From the NCBI RefSeq assembly GCF_014205845.1, contig NZ_JACHCR010000029.1:1-64000 (forward strand): DNA of 64,000 nucleotides. Direction: 5' to 3'. The stretch comes from Mucilaginibacter cryoferens. GTDB taxonomy: Bacteria > Bacteroidota > Bacteroidia > Sphingobacteriales > Sphingobacteriaceae. Position numbers and translations under genes: made by a program. Below the pieces are notes generated by a model. That model was not told where the DNA came from. It did no database searches and saw only the letters and a list, made by a program, of their open reading frames with translations. Of this stretch, positions 46,501 to 54,459 are shown piece by piece (the stretch's first letter is position 1; every line of letters begins with the position of its first letter).

Positions 46501-47832
46501 TTACTGTAGTGTAGCCATCATTTCGTCTGTCAGGATTACTTTGTGCTTTCCCATCAGCATAAACACCCCAACTACAGCAACTAACCCTACGAAAAATATG
46601 CCGCTTACCTGTACATTAAACCATATAATGGCAAAAAGGCAAACTATTGATATTACCAATGCTATAGCCGGAAATACGGGATAAAACGGCGATGCAAAGG
46701 GCCTATCGAGATTAGGTTCTTTTTTGCGGAGAATAAACAGGCTTATCATACTCATGGCGTACATCACAATAGCGCCCAATACCGATAATACAATGATTTG
46801 CGATGTTGTACCTATATAAATGGCTATAAAACTAATGGCTCCGCCTGCTATAAGTGCCCAATGCGGCGTTTTAAAGCGATGGTTAACAATTGCCAATCCG
46901 CGTGGCAAATAACCACTGCGGGCCATGGCAAATACCTGCCGTGATGAAGCCAGTATAGTACCATGCAATGACGCTATTAAACCAAACAGACCAATGCTGG
47001 CAAATATTTTGGTTAACCCGTTGGTTTTACCTAATACTATGCCAATGGCTTCGGGTAATGGATAATCGAGTTTGCTTAGTTTGTGCCAGTCGGTTATTCC
47101 GCCTGTTAATATCATTACACCTAATGCTAAAGCTACTAAAGTTGCCAATGCGGATATATAACCTCTGGGAATATTCTTTTTAGGTTCTTTTACCTCTTCG
47201 GCAACCATGGCCACGCCTTCTATAGCCAGGTAAAACCAAACGGCAAAGGGTAATGCCGCAAATACGCCGCTCCAGCCAAATGGCATGGGGCTGCTTAAAT
47301 AATTATCCATTTTAAAATACGGAGCCACTATGCCCATATAAAGCAACAGTTCGGCCACGGCCAAAATGGTAATAAATACCGAAAACGTGGCCGATTCTTT
47401 AACGCCGGAAATGTTAAGTACGATAAATGCAGCGTTGAACAGCATGGCCGACTGCATAATTGGGATGGCGGGGTATAAAAAATGCAGGTAGCTACCCAAA
47501 GAAATAGCTATAGCGGGAGAAGCCAAAAGAAAATCGACCAAAGTAGCATAGCCGGCTACCAATCCACCTATTGGCCCTATGGCACGGTAGGCATACGCAA
47601 AGGCCCCACCTGCATGCGGAATAGAAGTGGTAAGCTCTGTATAGCTGAAAATGAATGTGATATACATTACAGTGATCACCAGCGTGGCTATTAAAAAGCC
47701 GATGGTGCCAGCCACATCCCAACCCAGGTTCCAGCCAAAATATTCGCCGGATATTACCAGTCCTACAGCTATAGCCCATAAATGGACTGGTTTTAAAACT
47801 CTTTTTAACTGTTCTACCGGGGTTACTGCCAT
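46501..47832 (-). CDS. Ethanolamine permease (APC superfamily)
   Basis: A 443-residue integral membrane protein with about 12 hydrophobic segments. It resembles the ethanolamine permease branch of the amino acid-polyamine-organocation family: the start LKPVHLWAIAVGLVISGEYFGWNLGWDVAG, then FSYTELTTSIPHAGGAFAYAYRA, and MVAEEVKEPKKNIPRGYI near the middle. It should import ethanolamine, the substrate of the downstream EutBC. It is the first gene of the operon. The 164-bp gap before it is mostly palindromic repeats. Confidence 0.88.
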   Translation of the reverse strand: MAVTPVEQLKRVLKPVHLWAIAVGLVISGEYFGWNLGWDVAGTIGFLIATLVITVMYITFIFSYTELTTSIPHAGGAFAYAYRAIGPIGGLVAGYATLVDFLLASPAIAISLGSYLHFLYPAIPIMQSAMLFNAAFIVLNISGVKESATFSVFITILAVAELLLYMGIVAPYFKMDNYLSSPMPFGWSGVFAALPFAVWFYLAIEGVAMVAEEVKEPKKNIPRGYISALATLVALALGVMILTGGITDWHKLSKLDYPLPEAIGIVLGKTNGLTKIFASIGLFGLIASLHGTILASSRQVFAMARSGYLPRGLAIVNHRFKTPHWALIAGGAISFIAIYIGTTSQIIVLSVLGAIVMYAMSMISLFILRKKEPNLDRPFASPFYPVFPAIALVISIVCLFAIIWFNVQVSGIFFVGLVAVVGVFMLMGKHKVILTDEMMATLQ

Positions 47833-47906
47833 ACGTTTTGATTTGCCGCTTTAAGATACTTAAAGCAAGGCGTAAATCAAAATGAGGGTATGTTATGAAA
47901 TTGTTA

Positions 47907-47998
47907 AACCCCCTTTTAAATCTCCCCCTGAAGGGGGAGATTTTTGATTTGCGTGTTTTTAAAGTCCTCCTTTTCAGAGGAGGATTTAGGTGGGGCTT
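47907..47998. repeat. Two palindromic repeat elements upstream of the ethanolamine operon
   Basis: TCTCCCCCTGAAGGGGGAGA at about 47921-47940 and CCTCCTTTTCAGAGGAGG at about 47966-47983 are members of the dispersed family, the second with the flank ATTTAGGTGGGGCTT. The second touches the stop codon of the isomerase gene and may act as its terminator. Confidence 0.6.
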
Positions 47999-48929
47999 AA
48001 ACTTTTAACGTATTTTTCAAATACCCAATACTGCTTGTAATGCTTGCCAAAGGATCTTTAGGGCCATCGTGCTCCACAAAAAAGTGTTGCATTCCGGCAG
48101 AAGCCGCAGCGGCGAAAATGGGTTTAAAATCAATAGTGCCACTACCTACCGGCAATATGGTTTTACGCTCCGCATCCAGGTCTTTCACATGCCACAGTGG
48201 GAACCTGCCGGGGTGCTGCTTAAACATTTCTACCGGGTTTTTACCGCCTTTTACGGCCCAGGCCAGGTCTAGTTCCATTTTTACATGGTTTGGATCGGTT
48301 TCGCTTAACAGCAAATCGTAAGGCACTTTACCTTCAACCGCATGAAACTCCATATCGTGATTATGGTAAGCAAACTGAATGCCTATCTTTTTGGCGGCTT
48401 CACCTGTTTTATTGAGCACTGCTATAGTCGATTTTATTTCTTCCAGCGTAGCTGTTGGCGAATTGGCGCATACCAGGTATTTAATGCCACCGGCCGCGGC
48501 ATCGTCAACCAACTCCTGCATATTATCGCGCAGGTTTTTCATCGGCGGAATAACCATAGGTTTTCCATCGGCTCCATTTGGTAATTTTGTTCCCGGAGGC
48601 AACTTAAATGGCGCGCCCAAAACATGATGCGATGTCCAGTTCATACCCAGATCATTCACCATCGTTTTAAAGCCCTTAGGCGTCATCCCGTAATAGCCCC
48701 CTTTTTTACTAAAAGCCGACTCCATGTCTTTATAGCCAAGTGCCGCAATTTTGGTAAGGGTGCCTTTTACATCTTCGTCTATAACACCAAAAAATGTGAA
48801 TAGCTGTAAGCCAATGGCATGTGGTGCAGCCATTTTACTTAATAAAGCCGCGGCGTTACCCGATAAGGCCATGCCTCCAAGTACCAATGCACCTGTGCTT
48901 TGGATAAATTTTCTCCTGTTGTAATTCAT
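47997..48929 (-). CDS. Tat-exported sugar phosphate isomerase/epimerase-type TIM barrel
   Basis: A 310-residue protein with a twin-arginine-like N-terminus (NRRKFIQSTGALVLGG), so it is probably exported to the periplasm. The rest is an AP-endonuclease-2 type TIM barrel as in IolE, xylose isomerase-like and related epimerases. Probable metal ligands lie in YHNHDMEF, VKMELDLAWAVKGG, WHVKDLD and FFVEHDGP. The family isomerises or dehydrates sugars and inositols; the substrate here is not known. It is transcribed in the same direction as the ethanolamine operon but separated by palindromes, and it is divergent from the AraC regulator. Confidence 0.85.
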   Translation of the reverse strand: MNYNRRKFIQSTGALVLGGMALSGNAAALLSKMAAPHAIGLQLFTFFGVIDEDVKGTLTKIAALGYKDMESAFSKKGGYYGMTPKGFKTMVNDLGMNWTSHHVLGAPFKLPPGTKLPNGADGKPMVIPPMKNLRDNMQELVDDAAAGGIKYLVCANSPTATLEEIKSTIAVLNKTGEAAKKIGIQFAYHNHDMEFHAVEGKVPYDLLLSETDPNHVKMELDLAWAVKGGKNPVEMFKQHPGRFPLWHVKDLDAERKTILPVGSGTIDFKPIFAAAASAGMQHFFVEHDGPKDPLASITSSIGYLKNTLKV

Positions 48930-49108
48930 GCTGATAATTAAGTTTTTAATGTGGTACAGTAAATCTAAAAATTATTTATCATCAAACTAAAACATATTGT
49001 GTCTTTTTTACACATTAATATTTTTCAATCTTTAAGCAGCTATGCTTTTACCCTTTTTAAGGTTATGGAGACACATTTTATTTATACCTTAGATATAGAA
49101 ACTATCGC

Positions 49109-50044
49109 ATGAAAGAAGAAGAAAAGCTGATCTTCAATAATCTTAAGGAACAATATCTGCATTTTGGCCTGCCGGATGATAGTATTGATGAGAAAACAGA
49201 TTTCGCCATTCATAATTTGAAGGATATTCACCTGGAATTACCCTATCAATCGCTCATATTCAGGCCCAATTTTTTCTCCTTTGTTTTTGTGAAAAATGCC
49301 AGGGGCAAATACACAACAGACGAACTAGGGTTTGATATTGTACCAGGCACCATTTACTTTACAAATCCGGGGCATTACAAGTCATATAACTGGCAACAGG
49401 TAGACGAAGTTTACCTCATTACCCTCAGCGAATCGTTTCTGAAAGAAAACGTTCACCCTGATATTTTTGAAGAATTTCAGTTTCTGCTGGCCGAGACTGT
49501 ACAGCCCCGTATTTTAGCCCCGAATGCTTTTGCCGAATTTGAGCAGCTTTATTTGCAGATATCTAAAGAGTATCAAAATCACAGCACTTACCGCAACCGT
49601 ATTATCGGTAACCTGTTTGTAGTACTGTTGCTTAAAATAAAAGAATACTTTTGGAAAGATTATAACCCCATATATGAGGGTAACCGAAGCTCGCAGATAG
49701 TGAAGGAATTTAAACGTATACTTGAAAAGCATTACCGTGATTTAAGCAATGGCCTTATTGAGAAAGCATACCGCGTACAGGATTATGCCGATGCCCAAAG
49801 CTTGCATCCCAATTACCTGAGCAACGTTATTAAAATAAAAACAGGTAAGCCAATAGGTACCTGGATAGCCGAAAAAACAATCTCTGAAGCCAAAGCCCTG
49901 TTACAAAATTCGGCCATCTCTATTAAAGAGATAGCCTACCGTTTAGGTTTTGCCGAGTCGACACACTTTAGCAATTACTTTAAAAAACATACAGACCTAT
50001 CGCCAGTCTTGTTCAGAAAGCAGCATTTAACAGCCGCATCTTAG
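49109..50044 (+). CDS. AraC-family transcriptional regulator
   Basis: A 311-residue regulator. Residues 1-190 form an N-terminal cupin-like sensing region (FDIVPGTIYFTNPGHYKSYNW). The last hundred residues carry two helix-turn-helix motifs, with QSLHPNYLSNVIKIKTGKP in the first and IKEIAYRLGFAESTHFSNYF in the second. It lies 110 bp upstream of two short-chain dehydrogenase genes on the same strand and is divergent from the isomerase gene. It most likely controls the dehydrogenases, perhaps through the dyads at 50079-50149. The inducer is unknown. Confidence 0.92.
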   Translation: MKEEEKLIFNNLKEQYLHFGLPDDSIDEKTDFAIHNLKDIHLELPYQSLIFRPNFFSFVFVKNARGKYTTDELGFDIVPGTIYFTNPGHYKSYNWQQVDEVYLITLSESFLKENVHPDIFEEFQFLLAETVQPRILAPNAFAEFEQLYLQISKEYQNHSTYRNRIIGNLFVVLLLKIKEYFWKDYNPIYEGNRSSQIVKEFKRILEKHYRDLSNGLIEKAYRVQDYADAQSLHPNYLSNVIKIKTGKPIGTWIAEKTISEAKALLQNSAISIKEIAYRLGFAESTHFSNYFKKHTDLSPVLFRKQHLTAAS

Positions 50045-50078
50045 ATATTTATATGTAATGCTTTAATATGTGTATCAT

Positions 50079-50149
50079 TTGAGGTAACCCCAAACCTCAC
50101 CTTTGTTATGTCAAAACAAACAAGACATTAACACAAAACATAACAAAGG
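50079..50149 (+). promoter_or_regulatory. Candidate operator dyads upstream of the first dehydrogenase
   Basis: CCTTTGTTATGT at 50100-50111 and ACATAACAAAGG at 50138-50149 form a perfect 12-bp inverted repeat with a 26-nt spacer. The right arm ends five bases before the start codon. A smaller dyad, TGAGGT...ACCTCA, lies at about 50079-50098. It may be an operator for the AraC protein or a leader hairpin that hides the ribosome site. Confidence 0.45.
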
Positions 50150-50154
50150 AAATC

Positions 50155-50895
50155 ATGAACACACTATCAGAAAAAGTAATTTTAGTAACAGGAGCTTCAA
50201 GAGGCATTGGTGCCGCAGTAGCTCAAAAACTTGCATTGGCAGGAGCTAAAGTAATTGTCAACTATGCCGGAGGTAAAGAAGCCGCCGACCAAACAGTAAA
50301 CCTTATTACACAAAACGGTGGCGATGCGATTGCCCTGCAAGCCGATGTAAGTAAAGCCAACGAGGTAGCCGCTATGTTTGATGCCGCTATAACTCATTAC
50401 GGCAAAATTGATGTACTGGTAAACAATGCCGGTATTATGATAACCAAGCTTTTAAAAGATACTACCGACGAAGATTTTACCCGTCAATTTGATATTAACG
50501 TACGCGGCACATTTAACACCATGCGTGAGGCAGCAACTAAACTGGCCGATAATGGCAGCATCATTAACTTTTCATCAACCACTACCCGCGTAATGATGCC
50601 TACCTATGGTACTTATGTGGCCAGCAAAGCGGCAGTAGAACAATTAACCCGCGTATTTAGCAAAGAGGTTGGCGCAAGAGGCATCAACGTTAATTCGGTG
50701 TCTCCCGGTCCAACAAATACCGAACTGTTTACTAAAGGAAAACCCCAGGAAGTGATTGACCGCCTGGCATCTCTATCGGCCTTTAACCGCATAGGCGAAC
50801 CCGAAGATATAGCCAAAATAGTAGTATTCCTGGCCAGCGACGACGCCAAATGGATAAGCGCGCAGAATATTGGCGCAAACGGCGCAATGGCTTAA
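50155..50895 (+). CDS. Short-chain dehydrogenase/reductase
   Basis: A 246-residue classical SDR. The cofactor motif is TGASRGIG (12-19), NNAG lies at 90-93, and the catalytic residues are near S141, Y154 and K158. It is probably NADP-using 3-oxoacyl-ACP-reductase-like, though the substrate of such SDRs cannot be told from sequence. Basic residue R16 after the glycine loop favours NADP(H). It is the first of two tandem SDR genes behind an AraC regulator. Its C-terminus IGANGAMA is typical of the family but lacks the usual double glycine. Confidence 0.92.
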   Translation: MNTLSEKVILVTGASRGIGAAVAQKLALAGAKVIVNYAGGKEAADQTVNLITQNGGDAIALQADVSKANEVAAMFDAAITHYGKIDVLVNNAGIMITKLLKDTTDEDFTRQFDINVRGTFNTMREAATKLADNGSIINFSSTTTRVMMPTYGTYVASKAAVEQLTRVFSKEVGARGINVNSVSPGPTNTELFTKGKPQEVIDRLASLSAFNRIGEPEDIAKIVVFLASDDAKWISAQNIGANGAMA

Positions 50896-50898
50896 GCA

Positions 50899-50923
50899 CC
50901 CTAGCCCCCCCTGAAGGGGGAAC
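50899..50923. repeat. GC-rich palindromic repeat between the two dehydrogenases
   Basis: CCCCCCCTGAAGGGGGAAC is a short member of the dispersed palindrome family, directly after the first SDR gene. Confidence 0.5.
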
Positions 50924-51013
50924 AAAAATCAGGAAAAAATGATACAAGCACCATAACCGGTGTAGTCGTAATTATTAAAAATAAGGGCAACAACAAATTT
51001 AAATATAGAAATC

Positions 51014-51766
51014 ATGAACTCATTAAATAATAAAGTAGCATTAATAACAGGATCTGCACGTGGTTTAGGTAAAGCTATAGCAGAGCGCTATGCAGCATTA
51101 GGGGCCGACATAGTGATCAATTACTCACGGGATAAGGCATCGGCCGATGAAGTAGTTAGCAATATTACCGCTATGGGCGCGAGGGTAATTGCAGTACAGG
51201 CCGATGTAAGTAAAGTAGCGGATATTGAAAGACTGTTTACAGAAGCTAAAAAAGCATTTGGCAAAATAGATATTGTTGTAGCCAATGCCGGTATTGAACT
51301 GGTAGAAACCCCGGTAATTGACTTTACAGAAGAACAATTTGACAGGGTGTTCTCCATCAACACTAAAGGAACCTATTTTACCATGCAGCAGGCCGCTAAA
51401 AATGTGGAAGATAACGGGCGAATCATATACATAGCATCAAGCACTACCTCGTTCCCGGTACCGGGAATGGCCGTATATGGTGGCAGTAAAACCACGCCGC
51501 GCTATTTGGTTGATATTCTTTCAAAAGAAATAGGCCATAAAGGCGTAACTGTTAACTCCATCATTCCATTTGCTGTTGATCATTCTGGAATATTTGCTGA
51601 AGCCGGCAGTTATCCCCAATTAAGAAAACAATTACTGGATAGCTGCCCAATGGGCCGCCTAGCCGAAGTGGAAGATGTAGCCAATGCAGCTGAGTTTTTT
51701 GCAAGTGAGTTATCATCATTTGTTAATGGGCAGCATTTGCTTATAAACGGTGGCGCTACCAATTAA
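51014..51766 (+). CDS. Short-chain dehydrogenase/reductase
   Basis: A 250-residue SDR paralogous to its upstream neighbour: cofactor motif TGSARGLG (12-19), ANAG instead of NNAG at about 90-93, and Y155 and K159 in YGGSK. The conserved NNAG asparagine is replaced by alanine, a moderate departure. It ends with the normal INGGATN. It follows the first SDR by 118 bp and is closed by a strong terminator, so the pair may form one unit under the AraC regulator. The substrate is unknown. Confidence 0.9.
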   Translation: MNSLNNKVALITGSARGLGKAIAERYAALGADIVINYSRDKASADEVVSNITAMGARVIAVQADVSKVADIERLFTEAKKAFGKIDIVVANAGIELVETPVIDFTEEQFDRVFSINTKGTYFTMQQAAKNVEDNGRIIYIASSTTSFPVPGMAVYGGSKTTPRYLVDILSKEIGHKGVTVNSIIPFAVDHSGIFAEAGSYPQLRKQLLDSCPMGRLAEVEDVANAAEFFASELSSFVNGQHLLINGGATN

Positions 51767-51780
51767 TTAACATCAATTCG

Positions 51781-51824
51781 CATAAAAAACTCCGTTGATG
51801 ATATCACCAACGGAGTTTTTTATG
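51781..51824. terminator. Bidirectional terminator between convergent genes
   Basis: CATAAAAAACTCCGTTG at 51781-51797 is perfectly complementary to 51808-51824 around a 10-nt loop, with T-runs on both strands. It serves both the SDR gene on the plus strand and the small gene on the minus strand. Confidence 0.92.
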
Positions 51825-51844
51825 CAACTGCATTTTTATAAATG

Positions 51845-52156
51845 CTATGATGCTTTTGCAAATTTATAGCCCGGTTCGGCTTTTAAAGTCCGGTTAACGG
51901 CCGACAAGATTGATGACTCATATTTCTCTTTCAGCTTCTTAAATATCTCAAAGCTAAAGGCATCCCGCATTGGCAAATTATATTTAGCTATAGAGGCTGG
52001 ATGAAGCTGCAAACTTTTTTTCGGAACGCTCAAATCCATATGGTTGATATGGGTAAGCCCGGTTATCATATCCGTATCAAATACAACAAAAGTATCTATC
52101 GTCGAGCCTTCGATATCTGTATAGATCACTGATTCATGTTCATTAAAAGTATTCAT
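51845..52156 (-). CDS. Small hypothetical protein
   Basis: A 103-residue protein counted from the ATG at 52156; an in-frame ATG 33 bp upstream adds a hydrophobic tail that looks like translated leader. It is soluble, with YTDIEGSTIDTFVVFDTDMITGLTHIN near the N-terminus and a helical C-terminal half (IFKKLKEKYESSILSAVNRTLK). No family was recognised. It stands alone, divergent from the SGNH hydrolase gene, and ends at the shared bidirectional terminator. Codon use resembles its neighbours, so it is likely a real gene. Confidence 0.65.
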   Translation of the reverse strand: MNTFNEHESVIYTDIEGSTIDTFVVFDTDMITGLTHINHMDLSVPKKSLQLHPASIAKYNLPMRDAFSFEIFKKLKEKYESSILSAVNRTLKAEPGYKFAKAS

Positions 52157-52289
52157 ATGTTGGTAGATATAAAAAAACAACAAATACATATTATAAAAGT
52201 TTTATAACTATTAATTAAATTGCATTTTTATTCCATTAAGCATTATTACGCCCCATTGATATTATTTGATACTAATATTTTTGTGACGA

Positions 52290-52321
52290 TTGATGCAGAG
52301 TGCATATTAATAGTACTTTTG
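52290..52321 (+). promoter_or_regulatory. Bacteroidota-type promoter of the SGNH hydrolase gene
   Basis: TTG at 52290-52292 is followed after 21 nt by TACTTTTG at 52314-52321, matching the TTTG/TAnnTTTG pattern of Bacteroidota housekeeping promoters. Transcription would start about 16 nt before the ATG. A second TATTTTTG lies at 52276-52283. Confidence 0.45.
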
Positions 52322-52343
52322 AACTTCATCCACCTAACGCTCC

Positions 52344-53060
52344 ATGAAACCTATTTTATTAATACCGGCATTTTTACTCTTTTCATTTACACTTTACGCT
52401 CAACAAAGCACTGTCGACACTTCAAAAAAAGAAGATTTTAGAGATGATTGGGCTGCCCTATCGCATTACAAGGCCGAAAATCAGCAATTAGGACAACCAA
52501 AGCCCGGGGAAAAACGGGTTATTTTTTTAGGTAGTTCAATTTTCGAATTTTGGAAAACTAAAGTTCCTGAGTTTTTTAAAGGCCGGCCATATCTCGACCG
52601 GGGAATTTCTGGCCAGATTTCCCCACAACTCCTCATCCGCTTCAGGCAGGATGTAATTGATCTGAAGCCTAAGGCGGTGATTATTTTGGCAGGCAGTAAT
52701 GACATTGCATCCAATACAGGGCATGTGAGCAATGAAACTATTATTGACAACATAAAATCGATGGCGGAATTAGCCAGAATACATGGCATTAAAGTGATTT
52801 TGTGCCAATACCTCCCTGTTTTTGAATATGCATGGCGCAAAGACATTAAACCTGCCGATAAGATCATTTCGTTAAATAAGGAAATAAAGGCTTACGCAAA
52901 CGCAAATAACTTTATTATACTCGATTATTTTTCGCCCATGGTTGATGAACGCAACGGACAAAGAGCAGAACTAACAACCGATGGCGTACACCCCAATGTG
53001 GCAGGATATAAAATTATGGCAACAGTTACCGAAGAAGCTATTGCAAAAGCGCTAAAATAA
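52344..53060 (+). CDS. Secreted SGNH/GDSL-type hydrolase
   Basis: A 238-residue protein with a signal peptide (MKPILLIPAFLLFSFTLYAQ). SGNH blocks are present: FLGSSIFEFW at 61-70 (nucleophile S65, with Ser in place of the Asp of GDS), RGISGQ at about 86-91, GSND with N119 and DGVHP with H216. It is therefore an esterase or acetylhydrolase acting outside the cytoplasm, possibly on carbohydrate or lipid esters. The real substrate is unknown. It is a single gene under its own promoter. Confidence 0.9.
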   Translation: MKPILLIPAFLLFSFTLYAQQSTVDTSKKEDFRDDWAALSHYKAENQQLGQPKPGEKRVIFLGSSIFEFWKTKVPEFFKGRPYLDRGISGQISPQLLIRFRQDVIDLKPKAVIILAGSNDIASNTGHVSNETIIDNIKSMAELARIHGIKVILCQYLPVFEYAWRKDIKPADKIISLNKEIKAYANANNFIILDYFSPMVDERNGQRAELTTDGVHPNVAGYKIMATVTEEAIAKALK

Positions 53061-53175
53061 GTGGGCATTTTATAATATTTTGCTAACACAACGATATTTT
53101 TTATATATTAGGGGTATCTGTTGTTGTGCAATAGATGTAATATATATATTCCCCCTTATTTAAAAATACCACATC

Positions 53176-53688
53176 ATGCCTAATCACCTTTCATCACTCG
53201 GAATCTTTCATACCGCTATTAGTATACTCGCGGTGCTTGTAGCTCTTTATGCCCTTATAAGTTCGGGTAAGATAAGCCCAAAGACCGGCGCCGGAAAACT
53301 ATATATCTTATTCACTGCTATCGGTTGCCTTACAGCCTTACCTATTATGAAAACTGGGCATTTTACAGCAGGGCATGGTTTGGCCGTTATTGTCTTATTA
53401 CTATTACCTTTAGGTATTTTTGTCAAAAAAATTAACTTTTTGGGTAGAGCAGCCGATTATATACAGGTTTTTGTGATGTCGCTTACCTTGTTTTTTTCGA
53501 TGATACCGGCTACTATCGAAACTTTAACAAGATTGCCTATCAGCCATCCCCTTGCTACCGACCCTAATGATCCTGTGGCTAAAACAGGGTTACAAATACT
53601 TGTTTTTCTCTTCATTATAGGCGTACTATACCAGTTTCTGAAAATGAGGGCGAGAAAGAAAGCATCTACAAAACCTGTTCAGGTTTAA
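53176..53688 (+). CDS. Small multi-pass membrane protein of unknown function
   Basis: A 170-residue protein with about five hydrophobic segments (near residues 10-28, 40-58, 65-82, 92-112 and 138-156) and a basic C-terminal tail (MRARKKASTKP). No family was recognised with confidence. Histidines in IMKTGHFTAGHG and near the N-terminus could bind metal or haem, but this is speculation. It follows the SGNH gene by 115 bp. A hairpin-rich stretch follows. Confidence 0.7.
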   Translation: MPNHLSSLGIFHTAISILAVLVALYALISSGKISPKTGAGKLYILFTAIGCLTALPIMKTGHFTAGHGLAVIVLLLLPLGIFVKKINFLGRAADYIQVFVMSLTLFFSMIPATIETLTRLPISHPLATDPNDPVAKTGLQILVFLFIIGVLYQFLKMRARKKASTKPVQV

Positions 53689-53776
53689 TTAAATTACAGG
53701 GTAAAATCTACACGGATCGGATAGCTATCAGCTACTGGAGATACGATAGCGCTTATAGGTAATGGTATTAAACAAT

Positions 53777-53885
53777 GCTTCCTAAATTAATATTTAATTT
53801 AGGAAGCAGGCACCGGTATTAATAAATATCTAAGGCACCGGTATTAATAAATATCTAAGGCTGCTTAATTAATAATTAAGCAGCC
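53777..53885. repeat. Hairpin, tandem 25-bp direct repeat, and terminator hairpin
   Basis: GCTTCCTAAATTAA at 53777-53790 pairs perfectly with 53794-53807. Then a 25-bp unit starting GGCACCGGTATTAATAA occurs twice in a row (53809-53833 and 53834-53858) without mismatch. Finally GGCTGCTTAATTA at 53859-53871 pairs with 53873-53885; this last hairpin contains the stop codon of the response-regulator gene. The block ends both convergent transcripts. Confidence 0.8.
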
Positions 53886-54241
53886 TTTTTTAAATAGTGG
53901 TCAACCAAACGGGTTAAGGCTGTTAGTTCAAACGGTTTGCTTAACCAGGCATCTGCACCACAGGCCCTGGCAATATCGGCCAGATCGGCGTAGCCCGAGA
54001 TCAATATTACAGGAATATGACTGGTTAAGGGATGTTTTTTTATAGTTGCACAAAGTTCACTGCCGAAGCCGTCTTTTAGCTTATAGTCAACCAAAACCAT
54101 ATCGGGCATATGTAGTATAACGCCTTTAATTGAGTTTTTATCCCGGGAGGCAACTGTGCGGTAACCCTCTTCGTGCAGGATAATCTGTATCGCTTCAGAC
54201 AGATCTTCATCGTCTTCAACAACAAATATTTTTTTACTCAT
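53876..54241 (-). CDS. Single-domain response regulator (CheY-like)
   Basis: A 121-residue receiver domain with no output domain: acidic pair D10/D11, phospho-acceptor D52 in MVLVDYKLKDG, ISG in place of the switch threonine region, and KPF lysine near 102. It would act through protein contacts, for example in a phosphorelay or as a diguanylate-free adaptor. No kinase is adjacent. Its last codons lie in a strong hairpin. It is divergent from glgX, but a functional link is not shown. Confidence 0.88.
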   Translation of the reverse strand: MSKKIFVVEDDEDLSEAIQIILHEEGYRTVASRDKNSIKGVILHMPDMVLVDYKLKDGFGSELCATIKKHPLTSHIPVILISGYADLADIARACGADAWLSKPFELTALTRLVDHYLKKAA

Positions 54242-54319
54242 AGGTTTATTATTAATAGATATACAAAGCTACATAAGTTAATTTAGAACCATCAATTACA
54301 AATTAACATTTTTAAACAT

Positions 54320-54344
54320 AAAGCAACCGCTCGTTGCTTTTTTT
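54320..54344 (+). terminator. Intrinsic terminator in the glgX leader region
   Basis: AAAGCAAC at 54320-54327 pairs with GTTGCTTT at 54333-54340, followed by more T. It points in the direction of glgX and lies 116 bp before its start. It may end a short leader transcript or a small RNA begun in the gap between the divergent genes. Confidence 0.6.
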
Positions 54345-54459
54345 ACCGTATCATTATCAATACTATAAGAATAAAATATTCCAATCATCCAAACAAATCT
54401 ATTGCATTTTCCTTAGATGATTGACAATTTAGGTTTTTAATAACACCTCATTATCTTCT

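Noticed and set aside
47833..47996. Cobalamin riboswitch ahead of the ethanolamine operon
   Set aside because: The gap is mostly palindromic repeats and no B12-box or riboswitch-like core could be recognised.
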